Below are positions 1 through 7,949 of a DNA stretch of 11,397 bases, in pieces. The position numbers and the translations under genes are program-made. The stretch lies in NCBI GenBank assembly GCA_013365365.1, contig JABVXU010001041.1, forward strand, positions 1 through 11,397, read 5' to 3'. The first letter of the stretch is position 1, and every line of letters starts with the position of its first letter. The DNA is from Cruorifilaria tuberocauda (lineage: Eukaryota > Nematoda > Chromadorea > Rhabditida > Onchocercidae). Under the pieces are notes generated by a model. It saw nothing but the letters and a program-made list of their open reading frames with translations, was not told the origin of the DNA and did no database searches.

Positions 1-165
1 ACAAAAAATATTCCATTGAAATTTTTTCTATTTTATGCGAAAAAAGTGATAATTTCTGTTTGATAACATTTTTTATCTATTTTATCTAAAATTCAATTCA
101 TTGTTTTTTTTCAAAATTATGGATTTAACACTTTTCAATTTAATATTTAATAATTTCATATGAAA

Positions 166-172
166 TTTTCAG
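166..172 (+). promoter_or_regulatory. Candidate spliced-leader trans-splice acceptor
   Basis: TTTTCAG, a good match to the nematode 3' splice consensus, lies 76 bp upstream of the ATG with no donor between. In nematodes such a site usually receives a spliced leader, giving a 5' UTR starting at about 173. It could also be the acceptor of an intron from a 5' exon outside the window. Confidence 0.4.
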
Positions 173-183
173 TTATTTTATTT

Positions 184-191
184 ACTGATAA
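184..191 (+). promoter_or_regulatory. GATA-type site ACTGATAA upstream of the start codon
   Basis: ACTGATAA is the extended GATA motif known in C. elegans from intestine-specific genes (ELT-2 type factors). It lies 57 bp upstream of the ATG. Further exact copies occur in intron 1 (472-479 and 511-518, reverse orientation) and intron 3 (1336-1343, 1572-1579). That this gene is gut-expressed is inference. Confidence 0.35.
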
Positions 192-247
192 CGCAATTTG
201 TGATAATATATTCATGCATAAATGATTATATTTGCACATATATAATC

Positions 248-294
248 ATGATAATTTTCTACCTTATCATTTTTATATCAATTGCATTCGACAG
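248..294 (+). CDS. Exon 1: start codon and signal peptide
   Basis: Encodes MIIFYLIIFISIAFD plus two bases of an Arg codon. This is a short hydrophobic secretion signal, with likely cleavage near A13-F14. The ATG was chosen because the run of Ile, Leu and Phe ends at GACAG|GTGTAT in phase 2, exactly the phase exon 2 needs. No in-frame ATG lies closely upstream. The signal lacks a basic N-terminal residue, which is unusual, so a further 5' exon cannot be excluded. Confidence 0.75.
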
Positions 295-3200
295 GTGTAT
301 TTCAATCACAAGCAAGATTAAAAGGTTTGACTAATTTTTATAATCATAATCATAATTTTCTATCATTGAAAAATGAATATTTAGTTAACGATAACGATTA
401 CTTATTAGTATCAGTGATATCGGATTACTTAGGAATAACTTTTTAATAGTACTATTCAATGATGAATTATTTTATCAGTCATTATCAACAATATATCATG
501 ATAAACTTATTTATCAGTTGTTATTGATAATATATCATAGTGTGATATAATATTGATAAATGAATTATAGAAATTTCAAAGTTTCTCTCTTATCATATCA
601 ATGATTTTCTATATTTAGAATTTATCCGGTACTTCGAATTATTCCTGAAAACATTGATCAGCTACAATTTCTATCGAAAATTCATGTTACCGATGATACG
701 ATGGTATTATGATTTTATTCCTCTTTTAAATTTTTAAAATTTTTGAAAAAATTCATTTTTTAAAAGTTTTAAATTAATTGAAAAATAATGAATCATATTT
801 GATTAAAAAAAAATGCTAAAATTCAAAAAATAAACTTATCGTAAATAAATTAGGTAAAATTCACAGTTACATTAACAATAATACGATGATAATTTGTATT
901 TAAAATGAAATAATTGATTAAATTTTTGCTAATCGTTTGAAATTTACAAATTTAACTTTAATAACCGGAAAAAAGTATATCGGAATCGAAAAGTATTTTT
1001 AAGTTAAATTTTAGACAGATTTTTGGAAACCACCAACAAGAATTAATGAAACTATTTATGTTATGATTCATCCAGGATTTATGAATGAATTTGATCAGTT
1101 GTTGAAGAACGAATCAATTTCTTATCACGTTGAAATAAATGATTTTGCGCAGTAAGCTATCAGCTAATTTATCAGCTTATCACTTGATAAGAACTTTTCT
1201 CTCATGCATAAATTTTCTGCTTAAATTAATCTTTAGCATAATTAGTTCTGGTTTTTTTTTTTCGTGGTACTACAAATTACTATTTTCTTATTAATAAATG
1301 TCTTTCTTTTTGTTTACAGTTGATATTTCTTTATCACTGATAATCATTGATAATAAAGAAATATCAAATGTAAAGTATTATTAATTAATTATCACTAATT
1401 AATCTCTATTTTTCATTATTACTTAATTTTTACTCCTTATCATTAATTTATTTTTGATTTTGTTTTCTTTTCTAATTTTAATTTTAATACCTAGTTAATT
1501 TTTGCTAATTTCATTAGCTGATTAATCACGATCGATTTGATAAGTGATAATGAGACGATGGATAAATTCATACTGATAAATTTGATTAAAAAAAGAATCG
1601 TAACCTTTTTTCCAGCTTAGTTATAAGTAATAACTTTTTATCAATCGCAATATTAATGACCAATACCAATTTTTATATGATTAAATATTCAATTGAAATT
1701 TAACCTTTTATTTAAAATCTGAAAAGCAATGCATGAGAATTATTTAGGTATCTACAAAGTAAGCAAGAAATGATGATGAGAAGAAATGAGCGGCTATTTG
1801 ATCCGGGAAAGCGACTTCGGGATGACAGTTTTAGAAATTCAGGAATTTTCCTCGGTGATTATCATTCCTATGATACTATCATACAGTGGTTGAGAAATCT
1901 GGAACAGCGACATCATCAAATTGTAACACTGATTAGCATTGGTACTTCGGTTGAAAAACGAATTATTTATGGAGTTAAGGTATGATATGATTAAGAAGTA
2001 ATAAGTTAAAAAGTTAAAAAAGTTAAAGTTAAAATTGTATTACTATTGCATTATCAATTTAGTAATGTTTTTTATTAAATTTAAAGATTTAATTATACTA
2101 CAAGTTTTAACTTAATTATTATTGATTACTTAATTATTATTAATTTTTTTATGAGTACAAGCATGTTTGAAGACATAAGTATATGCATGATATAATACAT
2201 GTTAATTCATCAAATTGAAAAGTTGATAAAAAAGTTGATAAAAAAAGTTGATTAAAAAAGTTGATTAAAAAAGTTGATTAAAAAAGTTGAAAAAGTGTAT
2301 TTTTGGAAATAGAATTATTGAAATTCTGCAAGTTAGCGATTTTTAGCTTAGCATGAATTTTAATTATAATTTAATAAAAAAGTTTTAATTTGCAATTTTC
2401 ATTCTAATTAAATAAAAGCTTGTGAAATTTTTTAGCTCAGTACCAAAAATTACCTAAACTTAAAACCGGTAGTTTGGTTAGATGGTGGTATTCATGCTCG
2501 AGAATGGGTAGCTGTCCACACCGCATTATATATAATTAACCAGGTATTTTCTTCAACAACTTTTGTTTATTGTTTACTTTATTGTTTATTAGTTTTTGTT
2601 TATTAAAAACTTTTTTCCTCTTTCTAGAATATTCTTTTATATCGAGTAAATTTTTGTAAATTTTTATTTTCACCCGTAAACTTTTTTGCAACTTATCAAA
2701 TTACCTGTAAGTTTTCGAAATTATGCAACTTATTCGCTTGAGACTATGAGCTCCCTTATTTCTAAATATTTCTAATATTTTTACCAACTTTATTTTCATT
2801 TAATAATAACCAATTACACCAAAGTTAATTTATCGTTTTTTTCATTTTTATTTAATTTAATTTAAATTTAATTCATTTCATTTAATTTCACTACCATTAA
2901 ATTTCTTGGAAAAAGAAAACTTTGAATTTCATAATTTGAAATCTTTTACCTTGAAAGTAGAAATGAAAGAAATAAGAAGAATTGATCGAGAATTTTGAAT
3001 TTATTTTAAAATTACAACAAAAAGAGAATTTTGATTTGTGAATTTTTAGCTAATTAACGATTACTATTTAAATCCGAAAGTTACGGAATATCTAAGACTG
3101 CTCGATATATATATTATTCCATGTTTAAATCCGGATGGTTATGAATATACACGATCAAATCCAAGCGATCCATCCGTAAATTTGATTAATTTTTATTCTT

Positions 3201-6200
3201 ATAGCAATATTTGATATCATGAATTGATATGGAAGATAAACAAAAATACTTTCATTTACTTTTTTTTTTCAGTAGTTAACAAATTTAAAGACCTAAAACA
3301 AATTCAGGTCATTTATTATTTATTATTTATTATTTCATTTATTATGATAAAATTGTAGGATTAGAAAATTTACTATCAATAAGCATTCAATAGTTTTTCA
3401 TAAATTTATTCAATTTTTTCTTGTCTAAAATATCTCATTAATTTAATTAATTTTTAAATATTTCACTAATTTAATTAATCGTTTTTTTTTTTCTGTAAAT
3501 TTTACCGAAAATATCAAGAATTTCAAGAATTTTCATTTTCTTTTTCTTTTTTTTTTGAAATTGTAATTTACAAAATGACAATTTAAAGCACAAATTAATT
3601 GAGAGTAAAATTAAATTTTACTTTAAAAAATAAAAAAAGAAAAGAAAAGAAATTAATTCCAGTTTTAACGATTGCTTTGAAGATTCGATTATGGCGTAAA
3701 AATCGTGGATCGCTACAGTATTACGAAACGGAAAATGGTCGAAAACGTTACTGTCGAGGAGTTGATTTAAATCGAAATTTTGGCTTCCATTTTGGTGGTA
3801 ATAATTTTTTTTTTTGAAAATCACACTTTTATATACAGTAATTTAATTCAAAAGAAAATCATTACTGTAGTATCACTAATTTTGTATCAATTTATGTTAC
3901 TGTATGTGTATTTTTACTGTGCATTTTTATCACTTTACATAATTACGTGTGTTTACGTACTTGTATAATATACGTAATATATGCATACAGTTATTTTTAT
4001 TATCTATAGCAAATTAATTCAAAAAAAATTCAGTACTGTAGTACTACAGTATCAATTTATGCTAGTGTATGTGTATGTGTGCACCATGTGTTCTTATCAT
4101 TTTATAAACTACGCATGCGTACGCACGTGTGCACATATACGTACGTACGTATATACGTATATGAATACAGCAAGAAAATTCATGGGATTAAAAATTTAAA
4201 TTAAATCATTTTTATCATTTTATAAACTACGCATGCGTACGCACGTGTGCACATATACGTACGTACGTATATACGTATATGAATACAGCAAGAAAATGAG
4301 TAAAAATTCACAAGGATTACAAATTTAAATTTAAGGTTAAAATTTTTTGGAGAGAAAAGTTTACAAATAAAGAAAACTGCAATTCAATGGAATAAAATCA
4401 ATGAATAATCAATAAAATAAGATTATTAAAAAATACATAATAATTAAAAAATAACAAAGAAAATTGCAAATGTTAATTACAGGTAGATGAAAAATGATTG
4501 ATTTTAAATTTTACTAATTTTTCAAATTGAGTTTAATGAGAAAGCTAATTTTAATTTTTTTTTACAAAAAAGAATTCATATAAGTTAAGAATTTATATAA
4601 GTTATTGAAATTAGCATAAATTCAGCTTTAGCTTTACTTTATACTCTTGCATAATTTCTTTGGAAAAAGTGAAATGAAATAATCTCAGTAAAAATATAAA
4701 ACTTCTGAATTTCTTTAACAAAGTAACTTATATTTCAGTTACTTACAAAAATTTCTCGTCCTGCTTACATCTCAAACTCACATCAGATTAAGCACACTGC
4801 TTTAGCCTTAATTTAACCTGAATCAGTAAATCTTTTAAACTAAAATGAACTTCATACAGACACATTGGCTTATTTTTTTTTAAGCAGTAGCTTGGCTTAT
4901 TTCATCAATTTAAACTTTATTTCCGATGAATGTCCAGAAGAAAAAAGATACTTCAAAAAACGATAAGTAATTTTCTTTTCTTTTTGTTTACAAAAACCTG
5001 ATCAACTGCTACCGCATAAAATATTTTCAGAAACCGGTTCCAGTCTTTCACCATGTTCCAATATTTATCATGGCTTATATGCATTTAGCGAACCGGAAAC
5101 GAAGCTAATCTTTTTTTATTTTTAAAAATTAAAAATTTTTTTTATTAAACTCAGAAACTATTAGACTTATTTAAAGAATGATTTTTTTTAAGTTTGAGAT
5201 CTTTAGATTTCAAGTTTTTTTATTTTAAATATATTTCGAAAAAAATATACCTATGCATTTTTGCAAATTACAGGGATAAGATAAATGTATTCTTAATCAA
5301 TTTATATAATATTATGATATTCTTATCATGATTATGATATAATGATATTATGATACAATGATATGATTGCGATATAATGATGTTATTAAGTATTAATTAC
5401 TACGTGATGTTTGTTGAGTTCATGAAAATAACGAAAACTTTTAAATTATCATTGAAAAATTCCTCTTCTCTATTTTTACTCTCTTTTATTTCATCCTCAT
5501 TTTTTTTTCACCTAAATAAGTTAGAAATTTGATTATTTCATTTCTCTTACTTAAGCAAATTACTCATTGCACTTAAGTAAGTAAATGTTTTTGCTATGCT
5601 ATTGAAAGTTAATCACTTACAGGGCAGTACGTGATACCATATTACCATTGCGTAGGCGGATAAAAGCCTATTTATCATTCCATACTTATTCGCAATTATG
5701 GATTTATCCATATTCCTATGCAAAAAATACATATTCACCCGATGTCAATGATTTAGTAAGAATTAAATATTAACTTATAAGTACTAAATATTAACTAAAC
5801 ATTAAGTTATTTAGTTATTAAGTTATTTAATTTAAAAAATTCTTTAAAATGATAAAATATTGAAAGCGTTAAAATGGAAGGCAATAATTTCAGAGAGCAG
5901 TTGCACATGAAGCTGTCAATTCAATTGCAAAATTATACGGTACTAAATATGATTATGGTACTGGACCTGAAGTTATCTGTATGTTTCTCATTTTTTACCT
6001 TTTTTAAGTTAATATTGTGATTATGGGGAAAAGTAATTTGATCAGAAAAAAAAACAGTGAAATAAGTATGAAAAAGTAGGAAGATATTAATAGTAAAGAG
6101 TAATAGAAAGTAGTAATGTAGAAAGTAGTAAAAGTATGAAAAAGTAGAAATAAGTAGAAAAAGGTTGGAATATATTAACGATAGAAAGTAGTAAAAGTAT

Positions 6201-7770
6201 GAAAAAATCGAAACAAGTTGTAAAAAGTGGTAAAAACTAGAAGTATAGTAATTGTAGAAAGTGATAAAAGTAAAAAGTAAGAAAAAGATACTAGTAGTAG
6301 AAAGTAGTAAAAAAAACAAAAAGATAGTAAAAGTATAAAGTACTTTTCAAAGTAGTAAAAGTATGAAAAAATAGAAAGAGTGGAAAATTTGGAAAGATAA
6401 CAATAGTAGAAAGTAGTAAAAGTATGAAAAAATCGAAACAAGTTGTAAAAAGTAGTAAAAACTAGAAGTATAGTAATTGTAGAAAGTGATAAAAGTAAAA
6501 GTAAGAAAAAGATACTAGTAGTAGAAAGTAGTAAAAGTATGAAAAAAAAACAAAAAGATAGTAAAAGTATAAAGTACTTTTCAAAGTAATGAAAAAAAAA
6601 CATAAAAAGGTAGTAAAAGTATAAAGTAGTAAAAGTACAAAAAGTAGAAAAAAGAAGTATGAAGTGAAAAATGAAAGTATACTATAAAATAAAAGTAAAT
6701 AAAAATATTGAATGAACTGATATCTGAAAATTTTAATTTTGATTAACCTGGATTTAATACAAAAATGTTATGAGTAAAATACAAAAGTAAAAAAAGCAAA
6801 ATTAAATGTAAACATATAGAGATATTGATTAGTAATTAAATTCAATCGAAATTTAATTTTTTTAATTAATTTTACAGATGCATTTTCCGGCGGATCTTCC
6901 GATTGGGTTAAAAAAGCAACAGGAGCTAAATATTCCTATACAATTGAGTTACGTCCGTCGAAATCATGTTTGTTTATAATTTCATTCCGTTTTCATATTT
7001 TGTAAAATGGAAAAACAAATGAATTTTAAAGACAAAACTAAATTTAATAATTAATAATAAATGAATAATTGATAATAAATTAACAATTAATAATAAAATG
7101 AAAAAGCAAAAATACTTCTTTTTAGTTTTTTAAGTTTGTAAAAAATTAAAAAACTGAATTTAAAATTTAATAATTGAATTTAGAAAAAAACCAAAAACAC
7201 GTAACTCATAAACAAATTAAAAGCTGAATTCATAATTAATGGTAGAATTAGAACAATTTAGTAGTAATTCATAAAAAATTGAAAAACTGAATTAGAAAAT
7301 TAATAATAGAATTTGAAAAAAACCTAAGAAACATAACTCATGAAGAAATGAAAAATTGAATTCATAATCAGTAGTAGATTTAAACGAATGCAAAAGTACG
7401 GAATTGCTGGAGAATTAAAAAAAAATTTTTAAAATTAATAATAGAATTAAAAAAAAAACCAAAAACCAAAAGTGATTCATAAAGAATTAAAAAATGAATT
7501 TAAGTTTAAAAAATTAATAATATTGAATCTAAGAAATAATAATAAAATAAAAAAGAAAAACTACAAATACATTAATTCATAAAGTTAATCATATAAAATT
7601 TAACATATTGAATTTGAATTTTAATAATTTATTTTGCAGCAGCAAATGGATTTGTCGTAAATAAACGACAACTTATACCAATTGGCCGAGAAACATACGA
7701 AGGTATCAAAGTAGTTCTTGATAAAGTAATTGCAGAAAGTAAACAAAGAATATGGTATGCTCATTTATAG
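248..7770 (+). CDS. Secreted zinc carboxypeptidase precursor (peptidase M14A, carboxypeptidase A/B-like), 12 exons, 453 aa
   Basis: Removes single residues from the C-terminus of peptides, probably as a secreted digestive or processing enzyme. Join: 248-294, 619-703, 1015-1151, 1748-1979, 2436-2543, 3050-3175, 3683-3797, 5031-5103, 5623-5755, 5894-5978, 6878-6967, 7640-7770. The exons total 1362 nt and all junction phases agree. Residues 1-15 are a signal peptide, about 17-114 an M14 propeptide, and about 115-453 the catalytic domain. Family motifs are complete: HxxE (H187, E190), WRKNR (R250), DLNRNF (N275, R276), SFHTYS (H328), IYAFSGG (Y381) and TIELRP (E404). C269 and C292 are 23 residues apart, like the C138-C161 disulphide of bovine CPA. 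The mature part, about 339 residues, is some 30 longer than bovine CPA. No frameshift or internal stop was seen. Ser388 sits at specificity position 255, so A-type versus B-type preference is unclear. Family assignment is very secure; exact start and activation site are inferred. Confidence 0.95.
471..548 (+). repeat. 39-bp tandem pair in intron 1
   Basis: Two adjoining copies start at 471 and 510, each beginning TTTATCAGT. Over the first 33 bases they differ only by transitions (about 28/33 identical), then diverge. Each copy contains a TTATCAGT (reverse ACTGATAA) site and AATATATCAT. Confidence 0.7.
619..703 (+). CDS. Exon 2: N-terminal part of the M14 propeptide
   Basis: Residues 16 (split Arg) to 44. 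The stretch VLRIIPENIDQLQFLSKI is the usual first beta strand and helix of the carboxypeptidase activation domain (Propep_M14 fold). The exon is bounded by TATTTAG and ATG|GTATTA and ends in phase 0. Confidence 0.9.
1015..1151 (+). CDS. Exon 3: middle of the M14 propeptide
   Basis: Residues 45-90. TDFWKPP is the conserved LDFWK-type motif of M14 propeptides, followed by IYVMIHP and a helix that normally covers the active-site cleft in the zymogen. Two N-glycosylation sequons are visible, N55-E-T and N76-E-S, both in the propeptide only. The exon ends in phase 2 at GCGCA|GTAAGC, a strong donor. Confidence 0.92.
1748..1979 (+). CDS. Exon 4: activation segment and start of the mature enzyme
   Basis: Residues 90 (split Gln) to 167. 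The linker carries Met98-Met100 followed by basic residues R101, R102, R105, K111, R112 and R114, a plausible site for trypsin-like activation. Aligning Y128-H129 with Tyr12-His13 of bovine CPA puts the mature N-terminus near residue 115-117. IGTSVEKR at about 153-160 matches the family motif IGxSxEGR, with Lys where most members have Gly. Confidence 0.93.
2221..2295 (+). repeat. 14-bp tandem array in intron 4
   Basis: About five to six copies of a unit close to AAGTTGATTAAAAA, with one or two base changes and small A-run length differences. Low-complexity minisatellite inside an intron; no function visible. Confidence 0.85.
2436..2543 (+). CDS. Exon 5: zinc-binding HxxE motif
   Basis: Residues 168-203, phase 0 at both ends. 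It contains WLDGGIHAREWVAVHTA: H187 and E190 are zinc ligands (His69 and Glu72 of bovine CPA), and R189 corresponds to substrate-contact Arg71. The boundaries TTTTTTAG and CAG|GTATTT are near-ideal splice sites. Confidence 0.95.
3050..3175 (+). CDS. Exon 6: IIPCLNPDGYEY segment
   Basis: Residues 204-245, phase 0 at both ends. It carries the conserved PxxNPDGYE(Y/F)T signature that runs into the Arg127 loop. NPSDPS at its end is a short extra stretch compared with bovine CPA. Confidence 0.94.
3311..3345 (+). repeat. TTATTTA microsatellite in intron 6
   Basis: Repeated TTTATTA units with one interruption, in an intron that is otherwise T-rich with several T8-T10 runs. Confidence 0.7.
3683..3797 (+). 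CDS. Exon 7: catalytic Arg and DLNRNF motif
   Basis: Residues 246-283, plus one base of Glu284. LWRKNR supplies R250 (transition-state Arg127). DLNRNF supplies N275 and R276 (Asn144/Arg145, which bind the substrate carboxylate), and C269 is the first disulphide Cys. Between them lies a longer, basic loop (about residues 254-268, ending GRKRY). The acceptor TTGAAG is weak. The better-looking CCAG at 3659-3662 gives the wrong phase and an early stop. Confidence 0.93.
3837..4172 (+). repeat. Old diverged tandem duplication in intron 7 (~170 bp unit)
   Basis: The segment from about 3837 to 3990 resembles that from about 4007 to 4172. Shared landmarks in order are AATTCAAAA, TACTGTAGTA, TATCAATTTATG, GTATGTGTAT, TTATCA, ACGTAC/TACGTA and GAATACAG-like ends. 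It is clearly older than the exact 86-bp duplication next to it. Confidence 0.6.
4094..4297 (+). repeat. Exact 86-bp direct repeat with alternating pyrimidine-purine core
   Basis: Copies at 4094-4179 and 4212-4297 are identical at all 86 positions, offset 118 bp. Each contains a 54-nt run of strictly alternating pyrimidine and purine (4110-4163 and 4228-4281), including TACGCATGCGTA and repeated TACG/ACGT. Exact identity indicates a recent duplication. Confidence 0.95.
5031..5103 (+). CDS. Exon 8: disulphide Cys and YHG / SEPET segment
   Basis: Residues 284 (split Glu) to 308 (split Lys). GETGSS, PCSNIYHG and AFSEPET are standard M14A elements, and C292 pairs with C269. The 3' edge is defined by phase: only ending at 5103, before GCTAAT, joins to exon 9 as K308-AVRD. 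This requires a GC-AG intron. Confidence 0.92.
5104..5622 (+). other. Intron 8, a GC-AG intron with a weak donor
   Basis: The donor reads GAA|GCTAAT and the acceptor TTACAG. Reading through meets a TAA at 5123-5125 with no GT in between, and any earlier GT would remove conserved residues. The intron also holds a degenerate GATAT/ATGATAT stretch (about 5312-5390). Confidence 0.88.
5312..5390 (+). repeat. Degenerate ATGATAT repeat in intron 8
   Basis: Irregular succession of ATGATAT, TATGATA and GATATAATG strings. Low complexity, with no obvious function. Confidence 0.6.
5623..5755 (+). CDS. Exon 9: third zinc ligand
   Basis: Residues 308 (split Lys) to 352. AYLSFHTYSQLWIYPY contains H328 (His196 of bovine CPA, the third zinc ligand) and Y330 (Tyr198, S2 subsite). 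The distance from E190 to H328 is 138 residues against 124 in bovine CPA, so about 14 residues are inserted, in the exon 6-7 loops. It ends in phase 0 at TTA|GTAAGA. Confidence 0.95.
5894..5978 (+). CDS. Exon 10: helix and YGTKYDYGTGPEVI segment
   Basis: Residues 353-380, plus one base of Tyr381. LYGTKYDYGTGPEVI matches the conserved LYGTxYxYGxxxxxIY region that leads into the S1' pocket. The 138-bp intron before it is the shortest in the gene. The donor T|GTATGT is strong. Confidence 0.94.
6050..6680 (+). repeat. Purine-rich GTAGAAAGTA minisatellite in intron 10
   Basis: Built from GTAGTAAAAGTATGAAAAA and GTAGAAA motifs; the + strand has almost no C over some 600 nt. A higher-order duplication is visible: 6183-6354 matches 6408-6588 nearly base for base (period 225 rising to about 234 through A-run and small indels). 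The reverse strand gives open frames rich in Phe, Leu, Ser and Tyr that are only a by-product of composition. Confidence 0.9.
6878..6967 (+). CDS. Exon 11: mobile Tyr, S1' pocket and catalytic Glu
   Basis: Residues 381 (split Tyr) to 411 (split Ser). It carries Y381 (Tyr248), S388 at specificity position 255, and E404 in YTIELRP (general base Glu270). Known A-type enzymes have Ile/Leu at 255 and B-type Asp. Ser here, with Phe383 at position 250, gives no clear prediction of substrate preference. One residue is inserted between W390 and G396 relative to bovine CPA. Confidence 0.95.
7186..7545 (+). repeat. Degenerate ~125-135 bp repeat in intron 11
   Basis: Three copies share an order of motifs: GAATT(T)-A/G-rich run-ACCnAA, then AACTCAT or GATTCAT, then AATTAAAAA-CTGAATT, then AATTAATAnTAGAATT. 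Copies start near 7186, 7311 and 7440. The A-run lengths vary strongly. Confidence 0.55.
7640..7770 (+). CDS. Exon 12: C-terminal helix and stop codon
   Basis: Residues 411-453 and TAG at 7768-7770. NGFVVNKRQLIPIGRET is the family's C-terminal motif (FxLPxxxIxPTxxET type), and the last helix ends KQRIWYAHL. A possible GT donor at 7755-7756 lies just before the stop. I saw no plausible downstream exon (for example a Cys-rich ShK domain), so the TAG is taken as the real end. Confidence 0.92.
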
Positions 7771-7934
7771 TACTATTTATAATAGTTACAATGATACTCA
7801 AATGATTTAAAAAGTAAGTTCACGTAAAAAAAACTTTATAAATGCTATTACAGTACTATTTCTAATAGTACAACTTATTACTCAAACAATTCAAAAAGTA
7901 ACTTCACGTGCAGAAAAAGCTCTATAAATATTGT
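7769..7934 (+). repeat. 83-bp tandem duplication at the stop codon / 3' UTR
   Basis: Copies at 7769-7851 and 7852-7934 share AGTACTATTT, TAATAGT, ACTCAAA, AAAAAGTAA, TTCACGT and TATAAAT in the same order and spacing. The first copy begins within the TAG stop codon. Confidence 0.8.
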
Positions 7935-7935
7935 T

Positions 7936-7941
7936 AATAAA
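7936..7941 (+). terminator. Candidate polyadenylation signal AATAAA
   Basis: First exact AATAAA after the stop codon, 166 bp downstream, just after the 83-bp duplication. Other AATAAA strings follow (for example about 8172 and 8879-8884), so the actual 3' end is uncertain in such AT-rich sequence. Confidence 0.4.
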
Positions 7942-7949
7942 TAATCGAA

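Larger units (their letters stand above)
1..247. other. AT-rich 5' flank
   Basis: No coding signal. The stretch has short T runs and several TTATC/GATAA strings. Apart from the ACTGATAA site and the TTTTCAG acceptor I see nothing specific. Confidence 0.6.

Noticed and set aside
295..327. Exon-like stretch read as VFQSQARLK after CAG at 294
   Set aside because: Its phase does not fit exon 2. Using the same point as a donor (GACAG|GTGTAT) gives a signal peptide in the right phase.
3618..3824. Reverse-strand open frame of 68 codons
   Set aside because: Shadow of exon 7, which is securely coding on the + strand.
3780..4199. Two + strand open frames (62 and 72 codons) rich in Tyr, Val, Ile and Cys
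   Set aside because: They lie in intron 7 and consist of the diverged GTATGTGTAT/TACGTA repeats; similarity between them reflects the tandem duplication.
4852..4972. Roughly 40-codon open frame in intron 7 ending SDECPEEKRYFKKR and TAA, beside a GTAATT donor
   Set aside because: Peptide-like, but no Met. The only nearby acceptor (AAGCAG) gives the wrong phase for insertion between exons 7 and 8, and the frame contains a stop before the donor.
1310..4991. TTGTTTAC (FoxO/DAF-16 type) at 1310, 2570 and 4984
   Set aside because: Three exact copies in introns are only slightly above my rough expectation, and T-rich introns make such words common.
5933..6603. Two reverse-strand open frames of 128 and 142 codons, rich in Phe, Leu, Ser and Tyr
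   Set aside because: They are the complement of the purine-rich minisatellite in intron 10 and partly overlap real exon 10. The repeat structure explains their openness; no protein family resemblance.
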